From Iamia sp963728655 (GTDB lineage: Bacteria; Actinomycetota; Acidimicrobiia; Acidimicrobiales; Iamiaceae), in the NCBI GenBank assembly GCA_963728655.1, contig CAVSLD010000003.1, positions 62,001-126,000 of the forward strand: a stretch of 64,000 nucleotides of DNA, read 5' to 3'. Below the pieces are notes generated by a model that saw only the letters and a program-made list of their open reading frames with translations, ran no database searches and was not told the DNA's origin. Positions 8,068-17,999 of this stretch are shown in pieces (position 1 is the first letter of the stretch; the number at the start of each line of letters is the position of its first letter). The position numbers and the translations under genes were made by a program.

Positions 8068-8939
8068 CCGACGACCCCCGCCCGCCCCAGGACGACCCCG
8101 GGCCGGCCCCCGAGGACGACCCGGGCATCGACCCCGACGCCGAGGACCCCGTGCCGGGCCCCGAGGAGCAGGCCGAGGTCCACGTCGAGGACGTGGCCCA
8201 CGACGTCGGCGCCCGCGAGGCCCTGCTCGTCGGCGACGACCTCACCGCCGGCTACCTCCCGGGCGTCGACATCCTGACCGGCTGCCACGTGGAGCTGGGC
8301 CAGGGCGAGCTGGTCGGCATCATCGGACCCAACGGGGCCGGCAAGTCCACCCTCATCAAGACCATGTTCGGGCTGGTGCCGGTGCGCAAGGGGCGGGTGC
8401 TGCTGCGCGACCACGACATCACCGGGCGTCGGGCCGACCAGCTGGTGGCCGACGGCGTCGGCTACGTCCCCCAGAACAACAACGTCTTCCCCAGCCTCAC
8501 CGTGAACGAGAACCTGGAGATGGGCGTGTACCTGCGGCCCCGCACCCTCCGGGCCCGACGCGAGGCCATGTGGGAGCTGTTCCCGCTCCTGGCCTCGCGC
8601 GGGTCGCAGAAGACGGGGTCGCTGTCAGGCGGCGAGCGCCAGATGGTGGCGATGGCCCGGGCCCTCATGATGGACCCCCAGGTCCTGCTGCTCGACGAGC
8701 CCTCGGCCGGCCTCGCGCCGAAGCTCCAGGTCGAGGTGTTCGAGCGGGTGGCGGCGGTCAACCAGGCCGGCGTCTCGGTGCTGATGGTGGAGCAGAACGC
8801 CCGCCGCTGCCTGCAGATCTGCCATCGGGCCTACGTGCTCGACCAGGGCCGCAACGCCTACACCGACACCGGCCACAACCTGCTGCACGACCCCAAGGTG
8901 ATCGAGCTCTACCTGGGCACCCTGGCCACGGCCGACTGA
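8064..8939 (+). CDS. livF: Branched-chain amino acid ABC transporter ATP-binding protein (LivF type)
   Basis: A 291-residue ATPase, partner of LivG. Walker A (GPNGAGKST), the Q-loop (YVPQNNNVFPSLTV), signature LSGGERQ, Walker B (LLLDEPSAGLAP) and switch histidine region are present, and it ends with the LivF-type IELYLG. An N-terminal extension of about 55 residues, rich in Asp, Glu and Pro, precedes the ATPase core and is not usual in LivF; it is probably disordered. The GTG at 8064 overlaps the livG stop (GTGA). Confidence 0.93.
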   Translation: MTDDPRPPQDDPGPAPEDDPGIDPDAEDPVPGPEEQAEVHVEDVAHDVGAREALLVGDDLTAGYLPGVDILTGCHVELGQGELVGIIGPNGAGKSTLIKTMFGLVPVRKGRVLLRDHDITGRRADQLVADGVGYVPQNNNVFPSLTVNENLEMGVYLRPRTLRARREAMWELFPLLASRGSQKTGSLSGGERQMVAMARALMMDPQVLLLDEPSAGLAPKLQVEVFERVAAVNQAGVSVLMVEQNARRCLQICHRAYVLDQGRNAYTDTGHNLLHDPKVIELYLGTLATAD

Positions 8940-9047
8940 CCACCCGGGTCGACCGCTGGCGCTGCGCGGCGGCGATGATCCCGTCTCGAGGGGCCACGAG
9001 CCGTCCCGGGTCGGCGGCGGGGGCACCCGATCACCGCCCGGGCGCGG

Positions 9048-9079
9048 GAGGGGCCCGGCGCAGGTGCGCCGGGCCCCTC
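9048..9079. terminator. Bidirectional terminator between livF and livK
   Basis: A perfect 15-bp inverted repeat (9048-9062 with 9065-9079) around a tiny GG loop, located between two convergent stop codons. It is strong enough to end both transcripts. Confidence 0.8.
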
Positions 9080-9099
9080 TCGTCAGCTCGGGGGCGAGG

Positions 9100-10359
9100 T
9101 CAGCCGACCTCGACGTCCTGGCTGTCGACGATCTCGATGCCGCCGTCCATGAACTTGCCGATGGCGTAGCGGCCCTGGGTGGGGTCGCCCACGTCATCGA
9201 GGTCGATGGCGCCGGAGGCGCCGTTGTAGTCGATGTCCTTGTCGTCATCGAGCAGGGCCTTGCACGCCTCGAACGAGTCGCACGCCTCCCCGTCCTTGGT
9301 GACGCCCGGGACCTCGGCGATGATCGCCTCGCCGTCGGTGGAGCCCGCGGCCTCGGCGGCCAGGGCGATGATGACGGCGCAGTCGTAGGCCTGGCCGCCG
9401 TAGATGAAGTTGCTGTCGGTGGACTCGGCGATGCGGTCGTTGAAGTCCTCGCCGCCGGCGGCGCCGATGACGGTCATGCCGTCGATCACCGTCGGGTTGC
9501 CCTCCTCGACCTGGTCGGTGAAGGTCGGCCCGAAGACGCCGTCACCGCCGTAGAACTGGTCGGGGGTCAGCCCCTCCTCGAGCAGGCCGGCCACGATCTG
9601 GCCACCCTCGTCGAACGAGATCAGGACCACGGCGTCGGGCGACTCGCCCGCGATGCTCGTGACCTCGCTGGAGAAGTTGGTGGCCTCGGGGTCGTAGCTC
9701 ACCAGCGGGGGCACGTCGGCCCCGGCCTCGGTGAGGCCGTCGACCACCAGGCCGCCCAGGGCGTCGCCGTAGTCGTCGGCGCGGGCCACGACGACGACCT
9801 TGGCGGCACCGTCGGCGATGACCTGGTCGGCGATGATCGGCGCCACGGCCTCGTCCGGCGGGACGGTCCGGAAGTAGTAGTCGGCGTTCTCCTGGTCGGT
9901 GAAGTCCGGCGAGGTGTTGGAGGCCGAGCACTGGGGGATCTGCTGGTCCGACAGCTGCTGGATGAACTCCTGGGACGAGCCCGAGGCGGCAGCGCCGACG
10001 ACGGCGTTGGCACCCTCGCTCACGACGCGGGTCGCGCTCTCGGCCGCGGTGGCCGGGGTCTCGCCCTCGTCGGCGATGTTCAGGGTCACGTCGGACCCGA
10101 GGACGCCGCCGGCGTCGTTGATGTCCTGGACGGCGAGGGTCACGCCCTCGATCTGGGGCGGGCCGAGGAAGCCCAGCGGACCGGTCTGCGGGAGGACCCC
10201 GCCGATGACGAGGCCGTCACCGCCACCGTCGCCGCCGCCGCCGGCCTCGGTGGTCGTGCTGTCGCCACTGCTGCTGTCGTCGTCGTCGCCGCAGGCGGCG
10301 AGGACAAGGACCAGGGCGAAGGCGATCGCTCCGACCCGGGTGAACGCACTACGTCGCAT
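9100..10359 (-). CDS. livK: Branched-chain amino acid ABC transporter substrate-binding lipoprotein
   Basis: A 419-residue type I periplasmic-binding protein. A lipoprotein signal ends in LAAC with Cys23 as the lipidation site, followed by a flexible Asp/Ser/Thr/Gly linker that tethers it to the membrane. The mature domain starts near VIGGVLPQTGPLGFLG and contains the family's VVGAAASGSSQEF ligand-loop region and YFRTVPPDE hinge. It delivers ligand to LivHMGF, although it is encoded on the opposite strand as a convergent unit, so the two transcripts can be set independently. Ligand is not proven; amino acids or short amides are typical. Confidence 0.93.
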   Translation of the reverse strand: MRRSAFTRVGAIAFALVLVLAACGDDDDSSSGDSTTTEAGGGGDGGGDGLVIGGVLPQTGPLGFLGPPQIEGVTLAVQDINDAGGVLGSDVTLNIADEGETPATAAESATRVVSEGANAVVGAAASGSSQEFIQQLSDQQIPQCSASNTSPDFTDQENADYYFRTVPPDEAVAPIIADQVIADGAAKVVVVARADDYGDALGGLVVDGLTEAGADVPPLVSYDPEATNFSSEVTSIAGESPDAVVLISFDEGGQIVAGLLEEGLTPDQFYGGDGVFGPTFTDQVEEGNPTVIDGMTVIGAAGGEDFNDRIAESTDSNFIYGGQAYDCAVIIALAAEAAGSTDGEAIIAEVPGVTKDGEACDSFEACKALLDDDKDIDYNGASGAIDLDDVGDPTQGRYAIGKFMDGGIEIVDSQDVEVG

Positions 10360-10380
10360 TGCTTCCTCCGATGGTCGCGA

Positions 10381-10401
10381 CGACCCCGGGGACCGGGGTC
10401 G
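10381..10401. terminator. Hairpin between hemQ and livK
   Basis: A 9-bp perfect stem (10381-10389 with 10393-10401) and three-base loop. It lies downstream of hemQ and also in the presumed livK leader, just before its GGAGGAAG ribosome-binding site, so it could be a hemQ terminator or a leader structure of livK. Confidence 0.4.
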
Positions 10402-10555
10402 ACCGGTCGTGGTGTGCCCGGCGGGGGCGAGGCTACCGGAGCACCGTCGTCCGTGTGGCCGGAGGTCGGCCCACCGTCACCTGGCGGCCACCTGGGAGCC
10501 ACGACGGCGTCGGGTGAGGCGGTCGACCCCGGGTCTCTCCGCAGGCGCGGGGCCC

Positions 10556-11251
10556 TCAGGCGACGCCGACGCGGGCGAGCACGGCATCGAGGTCGGCGAC
10601 CATGCCCGTGTAGAACGTGCCGAACTCGCCGTAGAGGGCCGAGGCGGTGTCGTAGCGCATCGTGTAGACGACCTCCTTGAGGTCGTCGGGGTGCTCGCCG
10701 AAGAGGGTGACGCCCCACTCGTGGTCGTCGACGCCGGCGCTGCCGGTGACGACCTGGAGGATGCGGCCGGCGAACTTCCGGCCCGAGCCCCCGTGCTCGT
10801 ACATGAGCTCCTTGCGCTCGTCGTAGGGCAGGGTGAACCAGTTGGCCCCCACCCAGCGGCGCTTGGACATGGGGTAGAAGCACCAGGCCGTCTTGCCCTC
10901 CGGCGGCAGCTGGGGCCACAGCCGGGCCTGGGCCATGTCCTCGGGCAGGCCCTTGGCGTACTCGGACAGCTCGGTGAGCGACACGTAGGAGTCGGCCAGG
11001 AGCAGACCGGCCCGGGCCAGGTCGGTCTGCAGCTCGCGCAGGCGCCAGAGGTCCGGGCCCAGGGCCATGGTGGCCAGGTCGGCCTTGTGGCCGAGGAGGG
11101 CGACGGGCACCACCTGCACGCCGTCGGCCTCGGCACCCTTGACCGCGGCGGCCACGGCGGCGGCGTCGACCGGGCTCTGGTCGGCGGTCGGGACCCGCCA
11201 GAACAGGTGCAGGACCCCCTGGCCGGTGGCGGGGACGAGGGGCTCGGTCAT
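10556..11251 (-). CDS. hemQ: Coproheme decarboxylase HemQ (chlorite dismutase family)
   Basis: A 231-residue haem-binding enzyme of the coproporphyrin-dependent haem pathway used by actinobacteria and Firmicutes; it converts coproheme to haem b with peroxide. The family's catalytic tyrosine is in YPMSKRR (Tyr126), and the proximal histidine is His153 in MYEHGGSGR. The signature VVTGSAGVDDHEWGVTLF follows. True chlorite dismutases have a distal arginine in a different context, so HemQ is preferred. The ATG at 11251 matches the family start (MTEPLVPATG); a TAGGTT hexamer seven bases upstream suggests leaderless transcription. No other haem gene is nearby. Confidence 0.93.
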   Translation of the reverse strand: MTEPLVPATGQGVLHLFWRVPTADQSPVDAAAVAAAVKGAEADGVQVVPVALLGHKADLATMALGPDLWRLRELQTDLARAGLLLADSYVSLTELSEYAKGLPEDMAQARLWPQLPPEGKTAWCFYPMSKRRWVGANWFTLPYDERKELMYEHGGSGRKFAGRILQVVTGSAGVDDHEWGVTLFGEHPDDLKEVVYTMRYDTASALYGEFGTFYTGMVADLDAVLARVGVA

Positions 11252-11258
11252 GGCCGCC

Positions 11259-11264
11259 AACCTA
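11259..11264 (-). promoter_or_regulatory. -10-like hexamer of hemQ (leaderless type)
   Basis: TAGGTT on the minus strand, seven bases before the ATG at 11251, placing the predicted transcript start at the start codon. Confidence 0.4.
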
Positions 11265-11301
11265 CCGGGACCCCCCGTCGGAGCGAACGTCGGGAGGCCC
11301 A

Positions 11302-11426
11302 CCCGGCGAACCTCGGACGCTTGGACGCCATGCGAGCACACCCGTCCAAGGAGCGCCGACCCACCGCCGCACCCCGGCGAACCTCGGACGCTTGGACGCC
11401 ATGCGAGGACACCCGTCCAAGGAACG
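11302..11426. repeat. Tandem pair of 54-bp hairpin repeats, 71-bp period
   Basis: Two copies (11302-11355 and 11373-11426) that differ at only two positions by eye, separated by 17 bases. Each contains the inverted pair CTTGGACG and CGTCCAAG (8 bp) around a loop of about 15 bases. They fill the space between the divergent hemQ and EssC-like genes. No reading frame in them looks real. Confidence 0.9.
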
Positions 11427-11487
11427 GGGGAGGGCCACCCGTCCCAGGCGTGGTCGGGACCGGCGGCGGGGTAGGTAGGGCCCCAGC

Positions 11488-14400
11488 ATGCAGATCGTCC
11501 TCACCGACCGCGGGCGGGCCCACGAGCTCGACGTCCTCGTCCACGACCCCGACGCCACCGTCGCCGACCTCGTCGCCGCCCTCGCCGGGGGTCGCACCGA
11601 CCTGGCGCTCGAGGCCCAGGGCGTCGTCCTGCCCGCCGACCGCCGCCTCGACCGGGCCGGGATCCGCAGTGGTGCTCCCGTCCGCCTGGTGGCCGGGCCC
11701 CGCGGCGTGGGCGCCGCGGGCAGGGCGCGGGTCCCCGACGGCCTCGGTGCCGACGACGGGGCGACGCCCGGGCTCACCGAGGTGGCCGTCGTCGGAGGCC
11801 TCGATGCCGGGGCTCGGGCCGTGGTCGACGCAGGCACCTGGCCGCTGGGGCGCGAGACCGCGGGGCTGACCCTCGACCACGACACCGTGTCGGGCCACCA
11901 CGCGACCCTCGTGGTCGAGCCCGACGGCGGGGCGACGCTCCGCGACGAGGGCTCGCTCAACGGGACGTGGGTGGGCGGCACGGCGGCCGCCACCGCCGTG
12001 GCCCTCGACCCCGGCCAGGTGGCCCGGGTGGGGGCGGTGCAGATCGTCACCCGGCGGCCCGTCGACGACGACCGGCCCGTCGGCATGGTCGCCGGTGCCG
12101 GACGGGGCGGGGCCACCGTCCCGTTCAACCGGCCCCCCCGCCCGGCGCCGCCCGAACCGCCCGAGCCGATCGACACCCCGTCGGCGCCGTCGGCGTCCTC
12201 CGGCCCCACGGCCGTCGGCATCATGTCGATCCTCGGCCCGCTGGTGTTCGGGGTGGTGATGGTGGCCATCACCGGGCGCCTCTCCTTCGCCCTCTTCATC
12301 CTCCTCAGCCCGGTGATGATCATCGGGGGCGCCATCGACTCCCGGCGACGGGGGAAGAAGACCCGGCGCAGGGACGAGGCCCGCTTCCACGAGGAGGTCG
12401 GCGAGCTGGCCGACGCGCTGGCCGGGCTGGCCGCGGCGGAGCGAGCCCGCCGGGCCGACGAGATCCCTGACCCGGCCGAGCTGCTGCGGCGCGTCGAGAC
12501 CCCCAGCACCCGGCTGTGGGAGCGGCGCCCCGGCCACCGCGACTGGCTCCACCTGCGGGCCGGCGTGGGGACCGACGCCTGGACGCCGCCGATCCACGGC
12601 GACCGCCGGTCCCAGCCCCACGAGGTGCGGGAGGTCATCCGCGCGGCCGGGCGCGTGGCCGACGCACCCGTGCTGGTGGACCTGTCCCGGGGCGGGGTGG
12701 TCGGCGTGGTGGGGCCCCGACCGGCGGCCCTGGCCGTGGCCCGCTCCCTCGTGGTCCAGGCCGCCGCCCTGCACGGCCCGGCCGACCTCCCCGCACTGGT
12801 GATGGCCGCCCCGGACCGCGCGGTGGACTGGGACTGGGCCAAGTGGCTGCCCCACGTGCTGGACCCGGCGGGGTCGGGCCAGCGCCTCATCACCACCGAC
12901 CACGACGCGGCCGAGGCCCGCTGCCGAGCCCTGCTGGAGGCGGCCCAGGCCCGACGGGCCGACGGGGGCGAGCGGCCGGCCGACGACGCCCCCGGACCGG
13001 CCACGCTCGTGGTGGTCGACGACGAGGGCCTCACCGAGGGGCGCCGGGCCCCGGCTCGCTCCGTGCTGCGGGGTGCGGCGGGACGGGTGGCCGGCGTGGT
13101 GGTGGCGGCCACCGAGGACCGTCTGCCCGCCCTCTGCACCACCGTGGTGGAGGTGGCCGACGAGGACGGGCGGGCCCGCGTGCACCACGTGCGCGACGGG
13201 ATCTTCCTCGACGACGTCCTGGGGTGCGGCATCTCCGACGCCACCGCCCGCCGGGCGGCGCGGGGGCTGGCCCGCTTCGACGACCCCGAGCTCGACGTGG
13301 CGGGCGCCGGCCTGCCGCCCATCGTCGCCCTGCTGCCGCTGCTGGGGATGGACGACCCGAGCGCCGGAGCGGTGGCCGAGCGGTGGGCCGCCGGGGGGCG
13401 CGACCCTGACCTGGTGGGCCCGGTGGGGGTCTCCGAGGACGGCGTGCTCGTGCTCGACCTGGTGCGCGACGGCCCCCACGGACTGGTGGCCGGCACCACG
13501 GGGTCGGGCAAGTCCGAGCTGCTGCGGTCGCTCGTCGCCGGGCTGGCCGCCTCGTCGTCTCCGGACCACTGCACCTTCGTGCTGGTCGACTTCAAGGGCG
13601 GCAGTGCCTTCGACCGCTGCGCCCGGCTCCCGCACACCGTGGGCATGGTCACCGACCTCGACGCCCACCTGGCCGAGCGGGCCCTGCGCTGCCTGGAGGC
13701 CGAGCTCCGGCACCGGGAGAGGGTGCTGCGGGAGGCGGGGGCGGCCGACCTGCCCGCCTACCGCCGTCTCGACGGTGATCACCCCAGCCTGCCCCGCCTC
13801 GTCGTCGTGATCGACGAGTTCGCCACCCTGAAGGCCGAGCTGCCCGACTTCGTGGAGGCGCTGGTGGGCGTGGCCCAGCGGGGCCGCAGCCTCGGGGTGC
13901 ACATGGTGCTGGCCACCCAGCGGCCGAGCGGCGCGGTCAGCGAGAACATCAAGGCCAACACCAACCTCCGCATCGCCCTGCGGGTGCAGGACGCGAGCGA
14001 CTCCAACGACGTGATCGACGGGCCCGACGCGGCTCGCATCGGACGGGCCCAGCCGGGCCGGGCCCTGGCCCGGTTCGGGCCCGGCGAGGTGGTCCCGCTC
14101 CAGTCCGCCCTCAGCACCGGGGTGACGCGCCGCGGGTCGGGGCCGGTCGAGGTCCGTCCCTTCCGCCTGGACGGGGGCGGCACCGGCCCGGCCGTGGGGG
14201 TGGAGCGCACCGAGGGACCCTCTGACCTGACCCGCCTGGTCGACGCCTGCCGCGATGCCCACACCGGGAGCGGGCGCCCCGACCCCCGCCGCCCGTGGCC
14301 GGACCCGCTGGCCGGCGACGTGGACCTGGCCGTGGTGCGCGGCCTGGCCGGACCCGACGCCCCCTTCGGGGAGGTGGGCGCGGAGGTGACCACCACCTTG

Positions 14401-15776
14401 GCCGACGTGCCCGACGACCAGACCCAGGTGCCGGCCGGGTGGGTCCCCGCCGACGGCAACCTGGTGCTCGCCGGGCTGCCCGGCACGGGCACGACCACGG
14501 GCCTGCTCACCGTCGCCGTCGCCGCGGCCCGCACCCGCCCGCCCGACGACCTGCACGTCTACGCCCTCGACTTCGGCACCGGCGGGCTCGAGGTCCTCGA
14601 GGACCTGCCCCACGTCGGCGCGGTCGTCCCGGCCCGCGACCGGGAGCGCCAGGCCCGCCTGGTGGCCTGGCTGCGGGGCGAGCTGGACCGGCGTCGCGGC
14701 CTGCGCGCCCCCGCGCCACCGAGGCGCGAGTCCTGGTCCTGCTCGACGGGGTGGGGCCCTTCCGCTCGGAGTGGGACGAGACGGTGAGCCCGGTGCTCGA
14801 CGACTTCGCCCGCGTCTTCGCCGAGGGACCCGAGCTCGGCGTGCACATGGCCGTCTCGGTCGACCGCACCACCACCCTGCCCGCCCCCCTCCGGGGCCTG
14901 GTCCGCCAGGTGCTGCTGTTCCGCCTGGGCGACGACCTCGACTACTCCCAGGCCGGGTTCCGCACCACCGAGCTGCCCGAGTTCGTGCCCGGCCGCGCCG
15001 TCGACGGCGAGCGCCACCTGGAGGTGCAGGTCGCCCGACCGGCCGAGGGCTTCGCCGTGGAGGTCGCGGCCGTGGGCGCCCTGCACCCGACTCCGGAGCG
15101 GCGTCCGGTGGCCATCGGGTCCCTTCCCCGGGAGGTGCCCGTGGGCGACGTCGCCGAGTCGGCCGACCTGGACGGCACGCCCCGCCGCCTCCCGCTGGGC
15201 GTCAGCGAGGTGACCCTGGCCCCCGTCGGGCTCACCCTCTACCCCGGCGAGCACGCACTCGTCGCCGGCCCCGCCCGCTCGGGCAAGACCACGACCCTGG
15301 CCGTGGTGGGCGCCGTGGCGCGGGCCGCAGGCTGGCCCACGGCCGTGGTGGCGCCCCCGCGCTCGGCCCTCGGCGCCGACGGCGACCTCGGTCCGGTGGT
15401 CCGTCCCGACGACCTCGCCGGCGGCCTCAGCCCGCTGCTCGACGAGCGCGGCCCCGGCGGGACCCCGCTGCTCGTGCTGGTCGACGACATCGAGCTGGTC
15501 GATCCCGACGGGATGGTGATGGAGGGCGTCCTCGGTCGCGACGACGTGCTGGTGGTGGGCGCCGGGCGGGCCGACACCCTGCGGGGCCTCTACTCGCACT
15601 GGGCCCGGACCCTGCGAGGGAGCCGGGCCGGGCTCCTGCTGGTGCCCGACGTCGACCTCGACGGCGACCTGCTGGCCGTGCGGCTGCCCCGCCGCACCAC
15701 CACCCCCATCAGCGCGGGCCGGGGCTACCTCTGCGCCGGCGGCGAGGTGGAGCTGGTGCAGGTGGCCCAGCCCTGA
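11488..15776 (+). CDS. FHA-containing FtsK/SpoIIIE ATPase of type VII secretion type (EssC/EccC-like), one frameshift
   Basis: About 1,429 residues once one break is repaired. It has a beta-grasp-like N-terminus, an FHA domain (~118-165, with GRE, SGHH and LNGT motifs), two membrane helices (~242-284), then three ATPase modules. D1 has intact Walker A (GTTGSGKS, ~669) and Walker B (VVVIDEFATLK). D2 has a degenerate loop (GLPGTGTTT, ~996; the lysine is Thr). D3 has GPARSGKTT (~1260). FHA at the N-terminus is the Firmicute-type EssC arrangement rather than mycobacterial EccC. The frame changes between 14703 and 14721 in a C-rich run, consistent with one missing base. It likely drives export of the WXG100 protein encoded next. 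EccB, EccD, EccE and mycosin genes are not seen. Confidence 0.85.
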
Positions 15777-15901
15777 GGCCCGGGGTCGGATCCCCCATGC
15801 GCCGTGAGGATGCGACGTTTACCGAGATGCACCGAGGGTATCGACAGGGAGGCCTCCGGCGGCCGGTCGGAGCACCCACCAGCGCACAGGAGATCCCCCC
15901 C

Positions 15902-16189
15902 ATGAGCACCGATCGCGTCCTTGCGACCGAGCAGGCCCGCACCACCATCGCCAACATGAAGCGCACCATCACCGGCGGGCTGACCGAGCAGGTGCAGTCG
16001 ATCGTCAACGACGGCACCACCCTCTCCCAGCCCGACGTCTGGGACGGCTCGCTGGCCCGGCAGTTCCGGGACGGCTGGCCCACCACCTCCCGCCAGCTGC
16101 GCGAGGCCGTCGACGAGCTGAACCGGCTCAACGAGACCATCGACCGCATCTCGGCCGACATCATGCGGGCGGGCGGCAACGCCGGCTGA
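15902..16189 (+). CDS. WXG100-family secreted protein (EsxA/ESAT-6-like)
   Basis: A 95-residue all-helical protein with the WDG turn (WXG motif) near the middle, flanked by two amphipathic helices, and no signal peptide. These are the marks of substrates or structural partners of type VII secretion, which form helical-hairpin dimers. The ATG at 15902 follows a GGAGA site. It lies 125 bases after the EssC-like ATPase on the same strand, supporting a substrate-motor pair. A clear C-terminal YxxxD/E export signal is not evident. Confidence 0.85.
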   Translation: MSTDRVLATEQARTTIANMKRTITGGLTEQVQSIVNDGTTLSQPDVWDGSLARQFRDGWPTTSRQLREAVDELNRLNETIDRISADIMRAGGNAG

Positions 16190-16230
16190 CCCCGCAGGAG
16201 CTCGTGGCGGCCGCACCCGCCCCGACAGCA

Positions 16231-16260
16231 CGGAGGGCCGCCCTCGCGGGCGGCCCTCCG
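16231..16260. terminator. Bidirectional terminator between the WXG100 gene and groEL
   Basis: A 13-bp perfect stem (16231-16243 with 16248-16260) and TCGC loop, between convergent genes. Confidence 0.85.
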
Positions 16261-16299
16261 GCGCGTCTGGCCCGGCCGCAGCCGGGGGGACCGATCAGG

Positions 16300-17919
16300 T
16301 CAGAAGTCGTCCATGCCCGGCATGCCGGCGTCGCCGCCGTCCTCCTCGGGCTTGTCGACGATGACCGCCTCGGTGGTGAGGAACAGCGCCGCGATGGAGG
16401 CGGCGTTCTGCAGGGCCGAGCGGGTGACCTTGGCCGCGTCGGGGACCTTGCTGGTGAGGTCCTCGTACTCGCCGGTGCCGGCGTTGTAGCCGAAGCCGCC
16501 CTCGAGGTCCTTCACCTTCTCGACCACCACGCCGCCCTCGAGGCCGGCGTTGATGGCGATCTGCTTGACCGGCTCCTCCAGGGCCTTGGCCACGATGCGG
16601 GCACCGGTGGCCTCGTCGCCGTCGAGCTTGTCGGCCACGTCGAGCACGGCGGGCTGGGTGCGCAGCAGGGCCACGCCGCCACCGGGGACGACGCCCTCCT
16701 CGACCGCCGCCTTGGCGGTGGAGACAGCGTCCTCGATGCGGTGCTTCTTCTCCTTGAGCTCGGTCTCGGTGGCGGCCCCGACCTTCAGCACGGCGACGCC
16801 GCCGGACAGCTTGGCCAGGCGCTCCTGGAGCTTCTCGCGGTCGTAGTCCGAGTCGGTGTTGTCGATCTCGGCCCGGATCTGGGCGATGCGACCCTTGATG
16901 TCGCCCTGGTCGCCGGCGCCCTCGACGATGGTGGTCTCGTCCTTGGTCACGATGACCTTCTTGGCCGAGCCCAGCAGGTCGAGCGTGGCGTTCTCCAGCT
17001 TGAGGCCGATCTCCTCGGAGATGACCTGGCCGCCGGTGAGGATGGCCATGTCGGCCATCATCGCCTTGCGACGCTCGCCGAAGCCGGGGGCCTTCACCGC
17101 GACGCTCTTGAAGGTGCCGCGGATCTTGTTGACCACCAGGGTGGCCAGGGCCTCGCCCTCGAGGTCCTCGGCGATGATGACGAGCGGGCGGCCGCCCTGC
17201 ATCACCTTCTCGAGCACGGGCACGAGGTCGCGGACGGCGGTGATCTTCGAGGAGACGAAGAGGATCACGGCGTCGTCGAGGACGGCCTCCATGCGGTCCG
17301 TGTCGGTGACGAAGTAGGGCGAGATGTAGCCCTTGTCGAAGCGCATGCCCTCGACCAGGTCGATCTCGAGGCCGAAGGTGTTGGACTCCTCGACGGTGAT
17401 GACGCCGTCCTTGCCCACCTTGTCGAGGGCCTCGGCGATGAAGCCACCGATCTCGGGGTCGTTGTTGGCCGAGATGGAGGCGACCGACGCGATGTCGTCC
17501 TTGGAGTCGATGTCGCGGGAGGCGGTGCCGAGGGACGAGACGGCGGCCTCGACCGCGGCCTCGATGCCCCGCTTGAGGAGCATCGGGTTGGCCCCGGCGG
17601 CCACGTTGCGCAGGCCCTCGCGGACCAGGGCCCGGGCCAGCACGGTGGCGGTGGTGGTGCCGTCGCCGGCGACGTCGTCGGTCTTCTTGGCGACCTCCTT
17701 GACCAGCTCGGCGCCGATGCGCTCGTAGGGGTCCTCGAGGTCGATCTCCTTGGCGACGCTGACGCCGTCCTTGGTGATCGTGGGTGCGCCCCACTTCTTC
17801 TGCAGGACGACGTTGCGACCCTTCGGTCCGAGGGTCACGCTCACCGCGTCGGCGAGCTGGTTCATCCCGGACTCGAGCGAGCGGCGAGCCGTCTCCTCGA
17901 AGGCGATGATCTTGGCCAT
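16300..17919 (-). CDS. groEL: Chaperonin GroEL (60 kDa)
   Basis: A 539-residue group I chaperonin of normal length. It begins MAKIIAFEE, has the ATP-binding GPKGRNV and GDGTTTATV segments, the apical-domain region and VVPGGGVALL near residue 410. It ends in a short GMPGMDDF tail, neither a GGM repeat nor the His-rich tail of some actinobacterial paralogues. No groES is adjacent, so this is a stand-alone copy, as is common for the second groEL of actinobacteria. The start is preceded by AGAGGAGA. Two CIRCE-like operators lie upstream, implying HrcA control and heat induction. Confidence 0.97.
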   Translation of the reverse strand: MAKIIAFEETARRSLESGMNQLADAVSVTLGPKGRNVVLQKKWGAPTITKDGVSVAKEIDLEDPYERIGAELVKEVAKKTDDVAGDGTTTATVLARALVREGLRNVAAGANPMLLKRGIEAAVEAAVSSLGTASRDIDSKDDIASVASISANNDPEIGGFIAEALDKVGKDGVITVEESNTFGLEIDLVEGMRFDKGYISPYFVTDTDRMEAVLDDAVILFVSSKITAVRDLVPVLEKVMQGGRPLVIIAEDLEGEALATLVVNKIRGTFKSVAVKAPGFGERRKAMMADMAILTGGQVISEEIGLKLENATLDLLGSAKKVIVTKDETTIVEGAGDQGDIKGRIAQIRAEIDNTDSDYDREKLQERLAKLSGGVAVLKVGAATETELKEKKHRIEDAVSTAKAAVEEGVVPGGGVALLRTQPAVLDVADKLDGDEATGARIVAKALEEPVKQIAINAGLEGGVVVEKVKDLEGGFGYNAGTGEYEDLTSKVPDAAKVTRSALQNAASIAALFLTTEAVIVDKPEEDGGDAGMPGMDDF

Positions 17920-17949
17920 CCCCTGTCTCCTCTGGCTACGTAGCGGTCG

Positions 17950-17976
17950 TTGGCACTCTCACTGCGAGAGTGCCAA
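17950..17976. promoter_or_regulatory. CIRCE operator (HrcA site) of groEL
   Basis: A perfect inverted repeat TTGGCACTC-N9-GAGTGCCAA, one symmetric base per arm away from the classical TTAGCACTC-N9-GAGTGCTAA, 30 bp upstream of the groEL ATG. HrcA normally represses by binding here and is released on heat stress. Confidence 0.93.
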
Positions 17977-17999
17977 CAGCCAACCACCTCCAGCGCCAG

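Noticed and set aside
11302..11426. CRISPR array
   Set aside because: Only two repeats, 54 bp long with a 17-bp spacer and a hairpin inside; no cas gene anywhere.
11248..14613. A 1,121-codon minus-strand frame opposite the EssC-like gene
   Set aside because: Low-complexity Gly/His/Arg shadow; the plus-strand frame has FHA and FtsK motifs.
16204..17943. A 579-codon plus-strand frame opposite groEL
   Set aside because: Antisense shadow of a chaperonin gene that is certain.
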